Of a stretch of DNA of 64,000 nt, positions 25,865 to 33,416 are shown piece by piece. Every line of letters begins with the position of its first letter. Position 1 is the stretch's first letter. A program made the translations under genes and the position numbers. Origin of the DNA: Streptomyces sp. XY006 (GTDB lineage: Bacteria > Actinomycetota > Actinomycetes > Streptomycetales > Streptomycetaceae); assembly GCF_002237655.1 (NCBI RefSeq), contig NZ_NOKT01000010.1, positions 62,001 to 126,000 of the forward strand, in the 5' to 3' direction. The notes below the pieces were generated by a model. The model worked only from the letters and a program-made list of their open reading frames with translations, had not been told where the DNA came from and did not search any database.

Positions 25865-28417
25865 ATGCACCAGCCGACTCCGCCCTCCGCCGCCGACGAC
25901 CGTCCCTTCGTGGACGTGCCCTCGATTTCCTCTGAGCCTGAGCCCGAGGTCGAGCCCGAGCGTGAGCCTGAGCCTGCGCCCGAGCCCGAATCTGAGTCGG
26001 CGCGTGCGTCGGCGGGGCTTCCCCGGCCAGGGCCAGGGTCTGGACGAGGGCCAGGGCCCGGACCAGGGACCGGGCCAGGGCCAGGGCCAGAGCTCAGGCC
26101 GGGGGCAGGACCCGGGCCGGGGCAGGGGCCGGGCGCGCCCTCGCCGGGCGACGCTGGCACACCTCCGCGCGCAGCGGCCGCGCTCGACGGCTTCGGGCCC
26201 CGATTCCCGGGCGGCGTCGACACCGGCTCACCCCTCACGGGGCGGGAGCCGCGCCGGTCCTCCACCCTGGGCCCAGGTCGGCCGTCCTCCGCCGAATGGG
26301 TGGTGCAGAACCGTCGGCCCGGTCCCGGTCCCGCTCCCGGGTACGGCTCACCCTCGCCCTCCTCACTCCCCGGACCACCCCCCTCCCACGGCCGGGCCCA
26401 GACCCCCACGGGGCAGGCGCCCCCACCTCCTCCCCGTGGCGCCACGATTCCCGGGCTGCGCTGGTCCGCCGATCTGCCGCCCGCCCACACGGTCATGATT
26501 TGTGTCGCCCTTCCGGGCCTCGCCATCTCGTCCAGGGATGAAGGGCAGCTGACCGGGCGGGGACTGGAGGGCTTCTACCGAGCCGGCCGACGCGTGCTCT
26601 CCCGGTGTGAGATCCGTGTGGCCGGACGGAAGCCGCTCGCGGTTCAGGCTCAGATGATCGCCGCCGACCGTGCCCGCTTCGTGGGCACACTCCGCACGTC
26701 TCCACAGGCGGGCCCGGACCCGGATGTGGTCGTGGAACGCAACCGCTACGCGGACGGCACCGAGCGGATCACTCTGCACAGCGCGGCTTCCCGTCCGCTG
26801 CGGCTGCCGGTCGAGGTGGCCCTCGGCACGGACCTCGCCGATCTCGGGGCGATCGCCTCAGGCAACGCCGGTCCCGAACTTCCCGCCAGCGTCCATGGCT
26901 CCGGCCTGCGCTGGTCCTGCGCTACCGGCGACGCGTCCGTCACGGCCGAACCGCCTCCCGCGGACGCCCTCGCCTCCGCCGGGCTGCTGCGCTGGGAGCT
27001 GAACCTGCCGCCGGGCGGCAGCAGAAGTGTGGAACTGCGGGTGCGGCCGGACGGTGCCGGCCCCCTCCGGGCCGTGGGCCGCGCGGCGACCAGCCCCCTG
27101 GCCGCGGCCCGCGCGGAAGGCGACGATCCGACGGCTGCCGCCCTGCTGCGGACGAGCATCGAGGACCTGCAGGCTCTCCTGTTGCGGGATGCCGTCCATC
27201 CCGCCGACACCCATCTCGCGGCAGGGGCTCCCTGGCGCTGCGGTCTGGCCCCGGCCGACGCGCTAGTAGCCGCCCGCATGGCCCTGCCCCTCGGCACCGG
27301 TCTGGCCGCGGGGACGCTGCGGATCCTTGCCCGCACCCAACTCACCGGCCCGGGACCGCAGTCCGGGATGATCCCCGGCCCGCGACGGGACGCCGGCCCG
27401 CTCCTGCCGCCGCAGTGCACCGGCACGGAGGCCACGCTGCTCTTCCCGGCCTTGCTCGCCGAGGCCCGCCGCTGGGGCCTCCCCGAGCAGGAGACGGAGG
27501 CCCTGCTGCCAGCCGCCGAGCGGTGCCTGACCTGGCTGCTAGCCACCGCGGGCGACGACCCGTACCTGCGCGACCCGCACTCCGGCGGTCTCACCCGCTG
27601 CGAGACCCAGGCACACGCTCACCGTGCCGCCCTGCTCGGCGCCGACCTGCTCGACGCCTGCGGACGCGCGGGTGGGGACGGACTGCGGCAGTGGGCACAG
27701 GCTTCACGAACCGCGTTCCGGAGGGACTTCTGGGTGGACGACCTGGGAGGCGGAAGGCCTGCGGTGGCCCGTGCTCCGGACGGCAGACCCGTGCCGCATC
27801 TGAGCTCGGCCGCAGCCCACCTTCTCGACACCGGACTGCTGGGTGGGGGAGCCATGGCCCCGGGACTGCTCGACAAGGTGCAGACCGAGCACCTCGCCCG
27901 GCTGCTCGGCAGCCCGGTCATGGACTCGGGCTGGGGTCTGCGCGGGCTCGGCGTGAAGGAACCGGGGTTCAACCCGTTCGGGCACCGAGCGGGAGCCGTG
28001 CGGGTCCAGGAGACAGCACTCGCTGTGGCGGGGCTGGCCGCAGCCGGCTTCGAGAAGGAGGCGAGTTCGCTGCTGCGGGGCGTCCTAGCGGCAGCCGCGT
28101 ACTTCGAGCACCGTCTGCCCGAGATGTACGCGGGGGAGCAGCGCACGGAAGGCAGCACCCCGCTCCCGCACCCGGCGGCCTGCCGCCCCGCGGCCACCGC
28201 CGCGGCCGCGGTGGTCCTGCTGCTGACCACTCTTGCCGGCATCCGCCCCGACGCTCCGGCCGGGACGGTCACCCTGAGACCCGTGCGCAGCGCCCCTCTC
28301 GGCGAGATCGGCTTCACCGGCCTGCGCGTGGCTGGTGCACCGTTCTCCGTGCGGGTGAGCCGGCTGGGCCTCGCCATGGTCGAAGAGGCGGCCGACGGAC
28401 TGCAACTGGGTGCGTGA
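25865..28417 (+). CDS. Glycogen-debranching-enzyme-like protein that has lost the catalytic motifs
   Basis: 850 residues. ATG 25865 (MHQPTPPSA) has AGAGGAAG 9 nt upstream. Residues 15-205 are Glu/Pro then Gly/Pro repeats (EPEPEV..., GPGPGPGTG...), likely disordered. Then comes a debranching N-terminal beta domain and an (alpha/alpha)6 barrel of the amylo-1,6-glucosidase type: HLAAGAPW...ARMALPLGTGLAAGTLRILARTQ, SGWGLRGLG, GFNPFGHRAGAVRVQETALAVAGL, HRLPEMYAGEQ, HPAACRPAATAAA. In active relatives, as I recall them, these positions read FGRDSL, SVWPHDTA and CRPQAWAA. Here they are LAPADAL, AVRVQETA and CRPAATAA, so the acid residues and aromatic platform are gone. Probably a non-catalytic glucan-binding or regulatory paralogue. 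Its position before whiH raises a link to spore-stage glycogen, which is inference only. Confidence 0.82.
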   Translation: MHQPTPPSAADDRPFVDVPSISSEPEPEVEPEREPEPAPEPESESARASAGLPRPGPGSGRGPGPGPGTGPGPGPELRPGAGPGPGQGPGAPSPGDAGTPPRAAAALDGFGPRFPGGVDTGSPLTGREPRRSSTLGPGRPSSAEWVVQNRRPGPGPAPGYGSPSPSSLPGPPPSHGRAQTPTGQAPPPPPRGATIPGLRWSADLPPAHTVMICVALPGLAISSRDEGQLTGRGLEGFYRAGRRVLSRCEIRVAGRKPLAVQAQMIAADRARFVGTLRTSPQAGPDPDVVVERNRYADGTERITLHSAASRPLRLPVEVALGTDLADLGAIASGNAGPELPASVHGSGLRWSCATGDASVTAEPPPADALASAGLLRWELNLPPGGSRSVELRVRPDGAGPLRAVGRAATSPLAAARAEGDDPTAAALLRTSIEDLQALLLRDAVHPADTHLAAGAPWRCGLAPADALVAARMALPLGTGLAAGTLRILARTQLTGPGPQSGMIPGPRRDAGPLLPPQCTGTEATLLFPALLAEARRWGLPEQETEALLPAAERCLTWLLATAGDDPYLRDPHSGGLTRCETQAHAHRAALLGADLLDACGRAGGDGLRQWAQASRTAFRRDFWVDDLGGGRPAVARAPDGRPVPHLSSAAAHLLDTGLLGGGAMAPGLLDKVQTEHLARLLGSPVMDSGWGLRGLGVKEPGFNPFGHRAGAVRVQETALAVAGLAAAGFEKEASSLLRGVLAAAAYFEHRLPEMYAGEQRTEGSTPLPHPAACRPAATAAAAVVLLLTTLAGIRPDAPAGTVTLRPVRSAPLGEIGFTGLRVAGAPFSVRVSRLGLAMVEEAADGLQLGA

Positions 28418-28483
28418 CCTGGCACGACCGGTCGTCTTCGGACGGGCGGGCACAGACACTCGAGCCCATTACGGACCCAGGTG

Positions 28484-28512
28484 GATCAGTAATGGATCAG
28501 TAGTGGATCAGG
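28484..28512. repeat. Short direct repeat TGGATCAGTA, 2.5 copies
   Basis: TGGATCAGTAA, TGGATCAGTAG and TGGATCAG in tandem, about 60 nt before the Nudix regulator gene. Confidence 0.7.
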
Positions 28513-28540
28513 AAGCGAAGCGATCGGCGAAGGGAGTGTT

Positions 28541-28564
28541 TATCGTCAGGCAGACGACTATGAT
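28541..28564. promoter_or_regulatory. Palindrome and -10 box of the Nudix regulator gene
   Basis: TATCGTC-AGGCA-GACGACTA forms an imperfect inverted repeat (core TCGTC/GACGA). TATGAT (28559-28564) follows, 6 nt before ATG 28571. The palindrome would cover the promoter, so it is the likely autoregulatory site. It also resembles, with a 1-nt spacing change, the GTCAG-type damage promoter. Confidence 0.55.
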
Positions 28565-28570
28565 CGCGGC

Positions 28571-29329
28571 ATGCCCTACGACCCGTCAGCGTTTCCGCCC
28601 TTCGCCGTCACCGTGGACCTGGTCGTGCTGACCGTGCGCCGCCATGCCCTGTGTGCGCTGGCGGTACGCAGGGGCGAACCGCCGTTCCAGGGGCGGTGGG
28701 CGCTCCCCGGCGGTTTCGTGCGGGCCGACGAGGACCTGGCGCAGGCGGCGGCACGCGAGCTGGCCGAGGAGACCGGGCTGCGTGTCCACGACCCGGCCGT
28801 CCCCGCTCAGGACAACGGCGCTCATCTGGAGCAGCTCGCCACCTACGGCGACCCCAAGCGCGACCCCCGGATGCGGGTCGTCAGCGTCGCGCACCTCGCC
28901 CTGGCGCCGGACCTGCCCGCGCCGAGGGCGGGCGGTGACGCCAGCAACGCGCGCTGGGCCCCGGTCGAGGAGTTGCTGCAGCAGGGTGGATACGGACGGG
29001 ACGCCGAGCCGTTCGCGCCGCTGGCCTTCGACCACGCGCAGATCCTGGCGGACGGGGTTGAGCGTGCCCGCTCCAAGATCGAGTACTCGTCGCTGGCCAC
29101 GGCGTTCTGCCCGCCCGAGTTCACGGTCGGAGAGCTGCGCCGGGTCTATGAGGCGGTGTGGGGCGTGGCACTCGACCCGCGCAACTTCCACCGCAAGGTG
29201 ACGGGCACACCGGGCTTCCTCGTCCCCACCGGCGGGACGACCACCCGCCAGGGCGGCCGTCCCGCGCAACTGTTCCGCGCGGGAGGGGCGACTCTGCTCA
29301 ACCCCCCGATGCTGCGCCCCGAGGTGTGA
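28571..29329 (+). CDS. NrtR-type Nudix transcriptional regulator
   Basis: 252 residues in two domains. The N-terminal Nudix domain has an intact Nudix box at about 47-70 (GGFVRADEDLAQ...RELAEETGL), so hydrolase activity is possible. The C-terminal winged helix (about 160-235: PPEFTVGELRRVYEAVWGVALDPRNFHRKVTGTPGFLVPTG) is typical of NrtR regulators, which sense ADP-ribose or a related nucleotide and control NAD or sugar metabolism. No NAD gene lies next to it; the neighbours are the debranching-like gene and an ABC transporter. The start is 6 nt after TATGAT (leaderless). Confidence 0.9.
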   Translation: MPYDPSAFPPFAVTVDLVVLTVRRHALCALAVRRGEPPFQGRWALPGGFVRADEDLAQAAARELAEETGLRVHDPAVPAQDNGAHLEQLATYGDPKRDPRMRVVSVAHLALAPDLPAPRAGGDASNARWAPVEELLQQGGYGRDAEPFAPLAFDHAQILADGVERARSKIEYSSLATAFCPPEFTVGELRRVYEAVWGVALDPRNFHRKVTGTPGFLVPTGGTTTRQGGRPAQLFRAGGATLLNPPMLRPEV

Positions 29330-29500
29330 TCGGTGGCGCGGCCCGCGCCGCGCCACCGACAGAGAGCCGTTCGTGGCCCGGGCGAAGTCGCGCGTCGTGG
29401 CGGGCGTACTTGCGAGCGGGCCCGGGCGAAGTCGGGCGTAGTGCCGGGTCCGGCCGTGCGAGGGGCCGCCGGGATGCCCGAAAAACCGGACATAGCGCGC

Positions 29501-29506
29501 TATCTT
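29501..29506 (+). promoter_or_regulatory. -10 box of a leaderless promoter for the ABC fusion gene
   Basis: TATCTT, 7 nt before GTG 29514. No Shine-Dalgarno precedes the start. Confidence 0.5.
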
Positions 29507-29513
29507 GCTGCGG

Positions 29514-31931
29514 GTGATCGAGGCCTACGGACTGACCAGCAACCCCCGCAAAGAGCTCCCGCCCGCGGCCGACGACGTCTCCTTCCAGGCGCGAGCGGGC
29601 CGCGTCACCGCGCTGCTCGGTGCGCCGGGCGCCGGGAAGACAACGGTCCTCAGACTCATGCTCGAACTCCAACAGGGCCGTGGAATCACCTACTTCCGGG
29701 GCCGGCCGCTGCATCGCATCGCGCACCCGTCACGTGAAGTCGGCGTCCTGCTCGGGGATGTACCGGGTCACCCGGCCCGGACGGTCCGCGGTCATCTGCG
29801 CATGCTGTGCGCCGCGGCGGGGGTGCCGGTGCGGCGTGCCGACGAAGTCCTCGAAGCGGTCGGGCTCGTGAGCCTGCGGGAGGAACGTCTCGGCACCCTC
29901 TCGCGCGGCATGGACCGCCGACTCGGCCTGGCCTGCGTCCTCCTGGCCGACCCGCACACCCTCGTCCTCGACGACCCCGCCGACGGGCTCTCCGCGCGGG
30001 AGAGCAACTGGCTGCACGGCATGCTGCGGGCCCATGCCGCCCAGGGCGGCACGGTCCTGTTCACCACGGCCGACCCCAAAGAGGCCGCCCGCACCGCCGA
30101 CCGCGTCGTCACCCTGGAGCAGGGCAGGATCGTCGCCGACCAGGAGGCAGCGGAGTTCTCCCGGACCCGCCTGCGTCCCCGGGTCGCCGTGCGCAGTCCG
30201 CACGCGGCGCGTCTCGCCGCCCTCCTGACCAAGCAGGCCCGCACCGCCCAACGCTCCGTCGAAGTCGTACGCGAGGGCGGCAACCGCCTGTCCGTGTACG
30301 GCAGTACCTGCGCGGACGTGGGGGAGATCGCGTTCCGCCACGGCATCGTCGTGCACCAACTCGCGGACGAGATTGGGGACATGGGGCCTGGCGCCGGTTC
30401 CGTCCCGGCGGTGCCGAGCCCGACCGCCACGCAGCCCGTGGCCGTCGCCGCCTCCGTCGTCACCGAGCGGCCTCCCACGCTCGACCCGCTCCCCGCCATC
30501 GAGGACGAGGCCTTGGAGTCAGCGGCTGAGGAGCGGCCGCCGCCGGTTCCTGCCGGGTCGGATCAGCACGCCGACGAGTCCGAGGAGTACTCGGACGCTG
30601 TTCCGGCCGACCGTCCGCGCGACGGAGCGCCGTCGGCCTGGACGGCCCCGTCCTCGTCGTCTTCGCACGAGGGTGCGGACACGCCGGTGGACGGCCCCGG
30701 TGTTCCGGCGCAGTCACTTGCCGGCATGGATGTCCTGATCGGTGACGCCGGTGTCCTGCCGCCGTCGGTCGTCGTCGACAAGTGCATCTCGGCCGACGAG
30801 ACAGCAGTCGCGCCGCTCGCGCCCGCCGGTATGGAACCCCCGGCCGGCGGCTCCCACCCTCGGCCACCGAGCCCCACCGGAGCCGACGTGCTCGATTCCA
30901 GCACGACCCACCCGCTGGACGCCGGCACCTTCGACCTCCGCGCGCCCCGCACTACCCCCACGCCGGACGCCGACACCGCCGGAACGCTCGACGAACAAAC
31001 CTCCCGGGCCCTCGACGCCCGAGCCACCCGCGTCCCCGACACCCAGACCCCCCGCACGCTCCACACCCCAACCGCCGGCACGCCCGAGGCCCGCACCGCC
31101 CGCGCCGCACGCACCCTCGATGCCCTGCCCCCGCTGCCGCCCCCCATCTCCGTCCGTCCCGCCCCCAGTCCTCTTCGCCCTCTCCGCTATGAGATCCGGC
31201 GCGCCGCCGGGATCGGCACCGGGTTTCTCACGGGGGCCGTCGTGCTCGTCATGTCGGCCGTGACCGCCGTCGTGCTCGCCCGCATCGGGCACACCCCGCA
31301 GCCGCGCCTGCTGGCCGCCTGGCCGCAGGAGCTGCCGCTGCCGCCGGCGGCGCTCGGCGCGGGCCTGCTCGGCGCGCTGGCCTTCGGGGACGAGTTCCGC
31401 CACCCCGCCCTGGCGGCGTATCGCGGCACCGTGCCCCGTCGGCTGGGGCTGCTGGTCGCCAAACTGCTCGTCGCCTCGGCCACCGCGCTGACCCTGGCCG
31501 TGCTCACCGTCGGCTGCAACGCCGAGGTGCTCTATCTCGTCTACGGACGGGAGCTCGCCCAGGTTCCCGCCGACTGGCTGCCGCTCACCGCGAGTTGGAT
31601 CGGGCTGGTGGTCGGCTGCGCCTGGGCCGGGGTGCTGGCCGCGGGAGTCTTCCGGTCCACCACGGCCGGTCTCGCCGCCGTGGCCGCCGTGCCCCTGCTC
31701 GTCGTCCCCGTCGTACACCAGCTCCTGAACGGGCCGTCCGTGCGGACCGCGGCCGGGCTGCCCATGCGGCTGCGCGAGGCCCTGCTGCCGCGGTGGCCCT
31801 TCGGGGGAGAGCGCTATCTGGAGGCAGCGCTGCGGGTGATCTCCCAACCCGTGGGCGGCGCACTGACGTTGTCGCTGGCCACGCTGCTCTGCGCCTACCT
31901 GCTCACCGGCCTGCGCAGCCGGTCCCGGTGA
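29514..31931 (+). CDS. ABC transporter with ATPase and membrane domain in one chain; ATPase motifs degenerate
   Basis: 805 residues. Residues 1-220 are an ABC ATPase: Walker A GAPGAGKTT is intact. The signature is LSRGMDRR (not LSGGQ), Walker B ends LVLDDP (Asp instead of the catalytic Glu), and the switch-loop His is replaced (VLFTTADPKEA). Residues about 285-545 are a Pro/Thr/Ala-rich linker with repeated TPDA/ALDAR-like segments. The last 260 residues hold about six membrane helices (VVLVMSAVTAVVLARI, LGAGLLGALAFGDEF, LLVAKLLVASATALTLAVLTV, WIGLVVGCAWAGVLAAGVF, AAVAAVPLLVVPVV, ALTLSLATLLCAYLL). Substrate unknown; an ABC-2 export-type permease is the nearest fold. It lies between the Nudix regulator and whiH. 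Confidence 0.85.
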   Translation: MIEAYGLTSNPRKELPPAADDVSFQARAGRVTALLGAPGAGKTTVLRLMLELQQGRGITYFRGRPLHRIAHPSREVGVLLGDVPGHPARTVRGHLRMLCAAAGVPVRRADEVLEAVGLVSLREERLGTLSRGMDRRLGLACVLLADPHTLVLDDPADGLSARESNWLHGMLRAHAAQGGTVLFTTADPKEAARTADRVVTLEQGRIVADQEAAEFSRTRLRPRVAVRSPHAARLAALLTKQARTAQRSVEVVREGGNRLSVYGSTCADVGEIAFRHGIVVHQLADEIGDMGPGAGSVPAVPSPTATQPVAVAASVVTERPPTLDPLPAIEDEALESAAEERPPPVPAGSDQHADESEEYSDAVPADRPRDGAPSAWTAPSSSSSHEGADTPVDGPGVPAQSLAGMDVLIGDAGVLPPSVVVDKCISADETAVAPLAPAGMEPPAGGSHPRPPSPTGADVLDSSTTHPLDAGTFDLRAPRTTPTPDADTAGTLDEQTSRALDARATRVPDTQTPRTLHTPTAGTPEARTARAARTLDALPPLPPPISVRPAPSPLRPLRYEIRRAAGIGTGFLTGAVVLVMSAVTAVVLARIGHTPQPRLLAAWPQELPLPPAALGAGLLGALAFGDEFRHPALAAYRGTVPRRLGLLVAKLLVASATALTLAVLTVGCNAEVLYLVYGRELAQVPADWLPLTASWIGLVVGCAWAGVLAAGVFRSTTAGLAAVAAVPLLVVPVVHQLLNGPSVRTAAGLPMRLREALLPRWPFGGERYLEAALRVISQPVGGALTLSLATLLCAYLLTGLRSRSR

Positions 31932-31992
31932 CGACTGTCCGTAACCCTTAGTTCGGCCATGCGCACAACTCCCCGCAGAACGCCCATTTCTT

Positions 31993-32000
31993 TCCGATAA
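31993..32000 (+). promoter_or_regulatory. Candidate sigma-WhiG promoter (-10) of whiH
   Basis: TCCGATAA matches seven of eight bases of the WhiG -10 consensus GCCGATAA, 93 nt before the whiH start. A good TAAA -35 at the expected distance is not obvious. whiH is known from S. coelicolor to depend on sigma-WhiG. Confidence 0.6.
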
Positions 32001-32016
32001 GGCGTCAATTGCGACG

Positions 32017-32032
32017 GGGTGAGCGATCACCC
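32017..32032. promoter_or_regulatory. Palindrome at the whiH promoter, candidate WhiH operator
   Basis: GGGTGA-GCGA-TCACCC, perfect 6-bp arms, 17 bp downstream of the -10 box. WhiH is known to repress its own promoter. Confidence 0.55.
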
Positions 32033-32092
32033 TTTCGTGTGCTTTTCACCAAAGACCTCAAGGGAGTTGGAGACGACGCCGACAAAGGATGC

Positions 32093-32980
32093 GTGAGTAC
32101 CCTTGCGCACACCATGATGACCGCCGCCCGCTCCGCTGACACCGGCCTCACGAGCCCGGGCGAACTCGACCGCTACCCCTACGCCGAGGCGCCCCCCGTC
32201 GACCGGGTCGGGGCCCCTGTCTGGGACGGCGGGGACCCGGAGCTGGGCCGTGTCGGCCGGCGCGCCGCGGGCAGCCGCGGGCGCGGGCTGCACGGCCAAC
32301 TCGTTCAGCAGCTGGGTCAGATGATCGTCTCCGGGGACCTGGGCGCCGACCGTCCGCTGGTGCCCGAGGAGATCGGCCAGCGCTTCGAGGTCTCCCGCAC
32401 CGTCGTCCGCGAGTCGCTCCGCGTCCTGGAGGCCAAGGGCCTGGTCAGCGCCCGGCCGAACGTCGGCACGCGCGTGCGCCCCGTCAGCGACTGGAACCTG
32501 CTCGACCCGGACATCATCGAGTGGCGGGCCTTCGGGCCGCAGCGCGACGACCAGCGCCGTGAGCTGAGCGAGCTGCGCTGGACGATCGAGCCGCTCGCCG
32601 CCCGCCTCGCCGCGGGACACGGACGCGAGGACGTCCAGCAGCGCCTCGTGGACATGGTCGAGATCATGGGGCACGCGATGGCCCAGGGTGATGCGCTCAC
32701 CTTCTCCCGCGCCGACTCCGAGTTCCACTCGCTGCTCATCCAGATCGCGGGCAACCGCATGCTGGAGCACCTCTCCGGGATCGTCTCCGCGGCCCTCCAG
32801 GTCTCCGGCGGCCCGGTCACCGGCTGTGACCGGCCGAACGAGGCGTCGCTGGCGCACCACGGCCGCATCTGCGACGCCCTCGCGACCGGCGACGGAGCCG
32901 GCGCCGAGGCGGCGATGCGGCAACTGCTCACGGTCCACCCCGAGGTGGAACGCGTGGTGCCCGCCCCTCGCGAGCACTGA
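32093..32980 (+). CDS. whiH: Sporulation regulator WhiH (GntR/FadR family)
   Basis: Transcription factor needed for sporulation septation in aerial hyphae, 295 residues. GTG 32093 (VSTLAHTMMTAARSADTG) follows AAAGGA; the frame is open from 32009 but lacks support there. A disordered N-terminus is followed by a winged helix at about 65-125 (GLHGQLVQQLGQMIVSGDLGADRPLVPEEIGQRFEVSRTVVRESLRVLEAKGLV) and an FCD ligand domain (WTIEPLAARLAAGHG..., DSEFHSLLIQIAGN, LAHHGRICDALATGD). It lies directly upstream of hrdB, exactly the S. coelicolor arrangement. The ligand is unknown. A WhiG-type -10 box and a palindrome precede it. Confidence 0.96.
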   Translation: MSTLAHTMMTAARSADTGLTSPGELDRYPYAEAPPVDRVGAPVWDGGDPELGRVGRRAAGSRGRGLHGQLVQQLGQMIVSGDLGADRPLVPEEIGQRFEVSRTVVRESLRVLEAKGLVSARPNVGTRVRPVSDWNLLDPDIIEWRAFGPQRDDQRRELSELRWTIEPLAARLAAGHGREDVQQRLVDMVEIMGHAMAQGDALTFSRADSEFHSLLIQIAGNRMLEHLSGIVSAALQVSGGPVTGCDRPNEASLAHHGRICDALATGDGAGAEAAMRQLLTVHPEVERVVPAPREH

Positions 32981-33054
32981 CCGCGTTCCACGGGCGGCGC
33001 GGCCGGGTGTGCCACCCCCCTCCTGTGGCACCACCCGCTCGGTGACCCGCCTCC

Positions 33055-33098
33055 CGTCGGACCCCGTGGGATCCTTGGTGATCCTGCGGGGTCCGACG
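33055..33098 (+). terminator. Terminator hairpin after whiH
   Basis: Outer 12-bp stem CGTCGGACCCCG / CGGGGTCCGACG with an inner GGATC/GATCC stem. Smaller hairpins lie either side (33009-33031, 33139-33160). Together they insulate hrdB from whiH. Confidence 0.78.
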
Positions 33099-33224
33099 GC
33101 GCGAAAGGGCCCTGTTCCGCCGGAGCGGCCGGGCCGCTGCCAGAGGTGACACCCTCTGGCGGCATCTGTCCGCGTTTGACCGCTTTTGTTCGCTTACGGG
33201 GTGTGACTCGGGCCACGCAGATTG

Positions 33225-33254
33225 GGCGTAACGCTCGTGGGAAGAACGCGATGA
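33225..33254 (+). promoter_or_regulatory. hrdB promoter resembling the ShbA (ECF) promoter
   Basis: GGCGTAAC (33225-33232), 16 nt, CGATGA (33249-33254). This agrees with what I recall of the hrdB promoter recognised by the ECF sigma factor ShbA, 160 nt before the start codon. Confidence 0.65.
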
Positions 33255-33276
33255 CCTAAGAGGTGACAGCCGCGGA

Positions 33277-33305
33277 GGGAATACGGACGCCGTCGAAGGC
33301 GCTGT
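33277..33305 (+). promoter_or_regulatory. Possible sigma-R (thiol-stress) promoter of hrdB
   Basis: GGGAAT (33277-33282) is a good sigma-R -35. About 18 nt later the sequence is GCTGTG, a poor match to the GTT -10. S. coelicolor hrdB has a known sigma-R promoter, which is why this is listed. Confidence 0.4.
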
Positions 33306-33416
33306 GCATCTTCCCGGCCCCCGCCCGCGCCGTCGGCCCATCCCCAAGCCGGCGGTCGGCTCCTGTCCCTGTGGACGGGGCCGGAAGCCGTTTTCCAACG
33401 TTCCGAGAGGTTGTTC

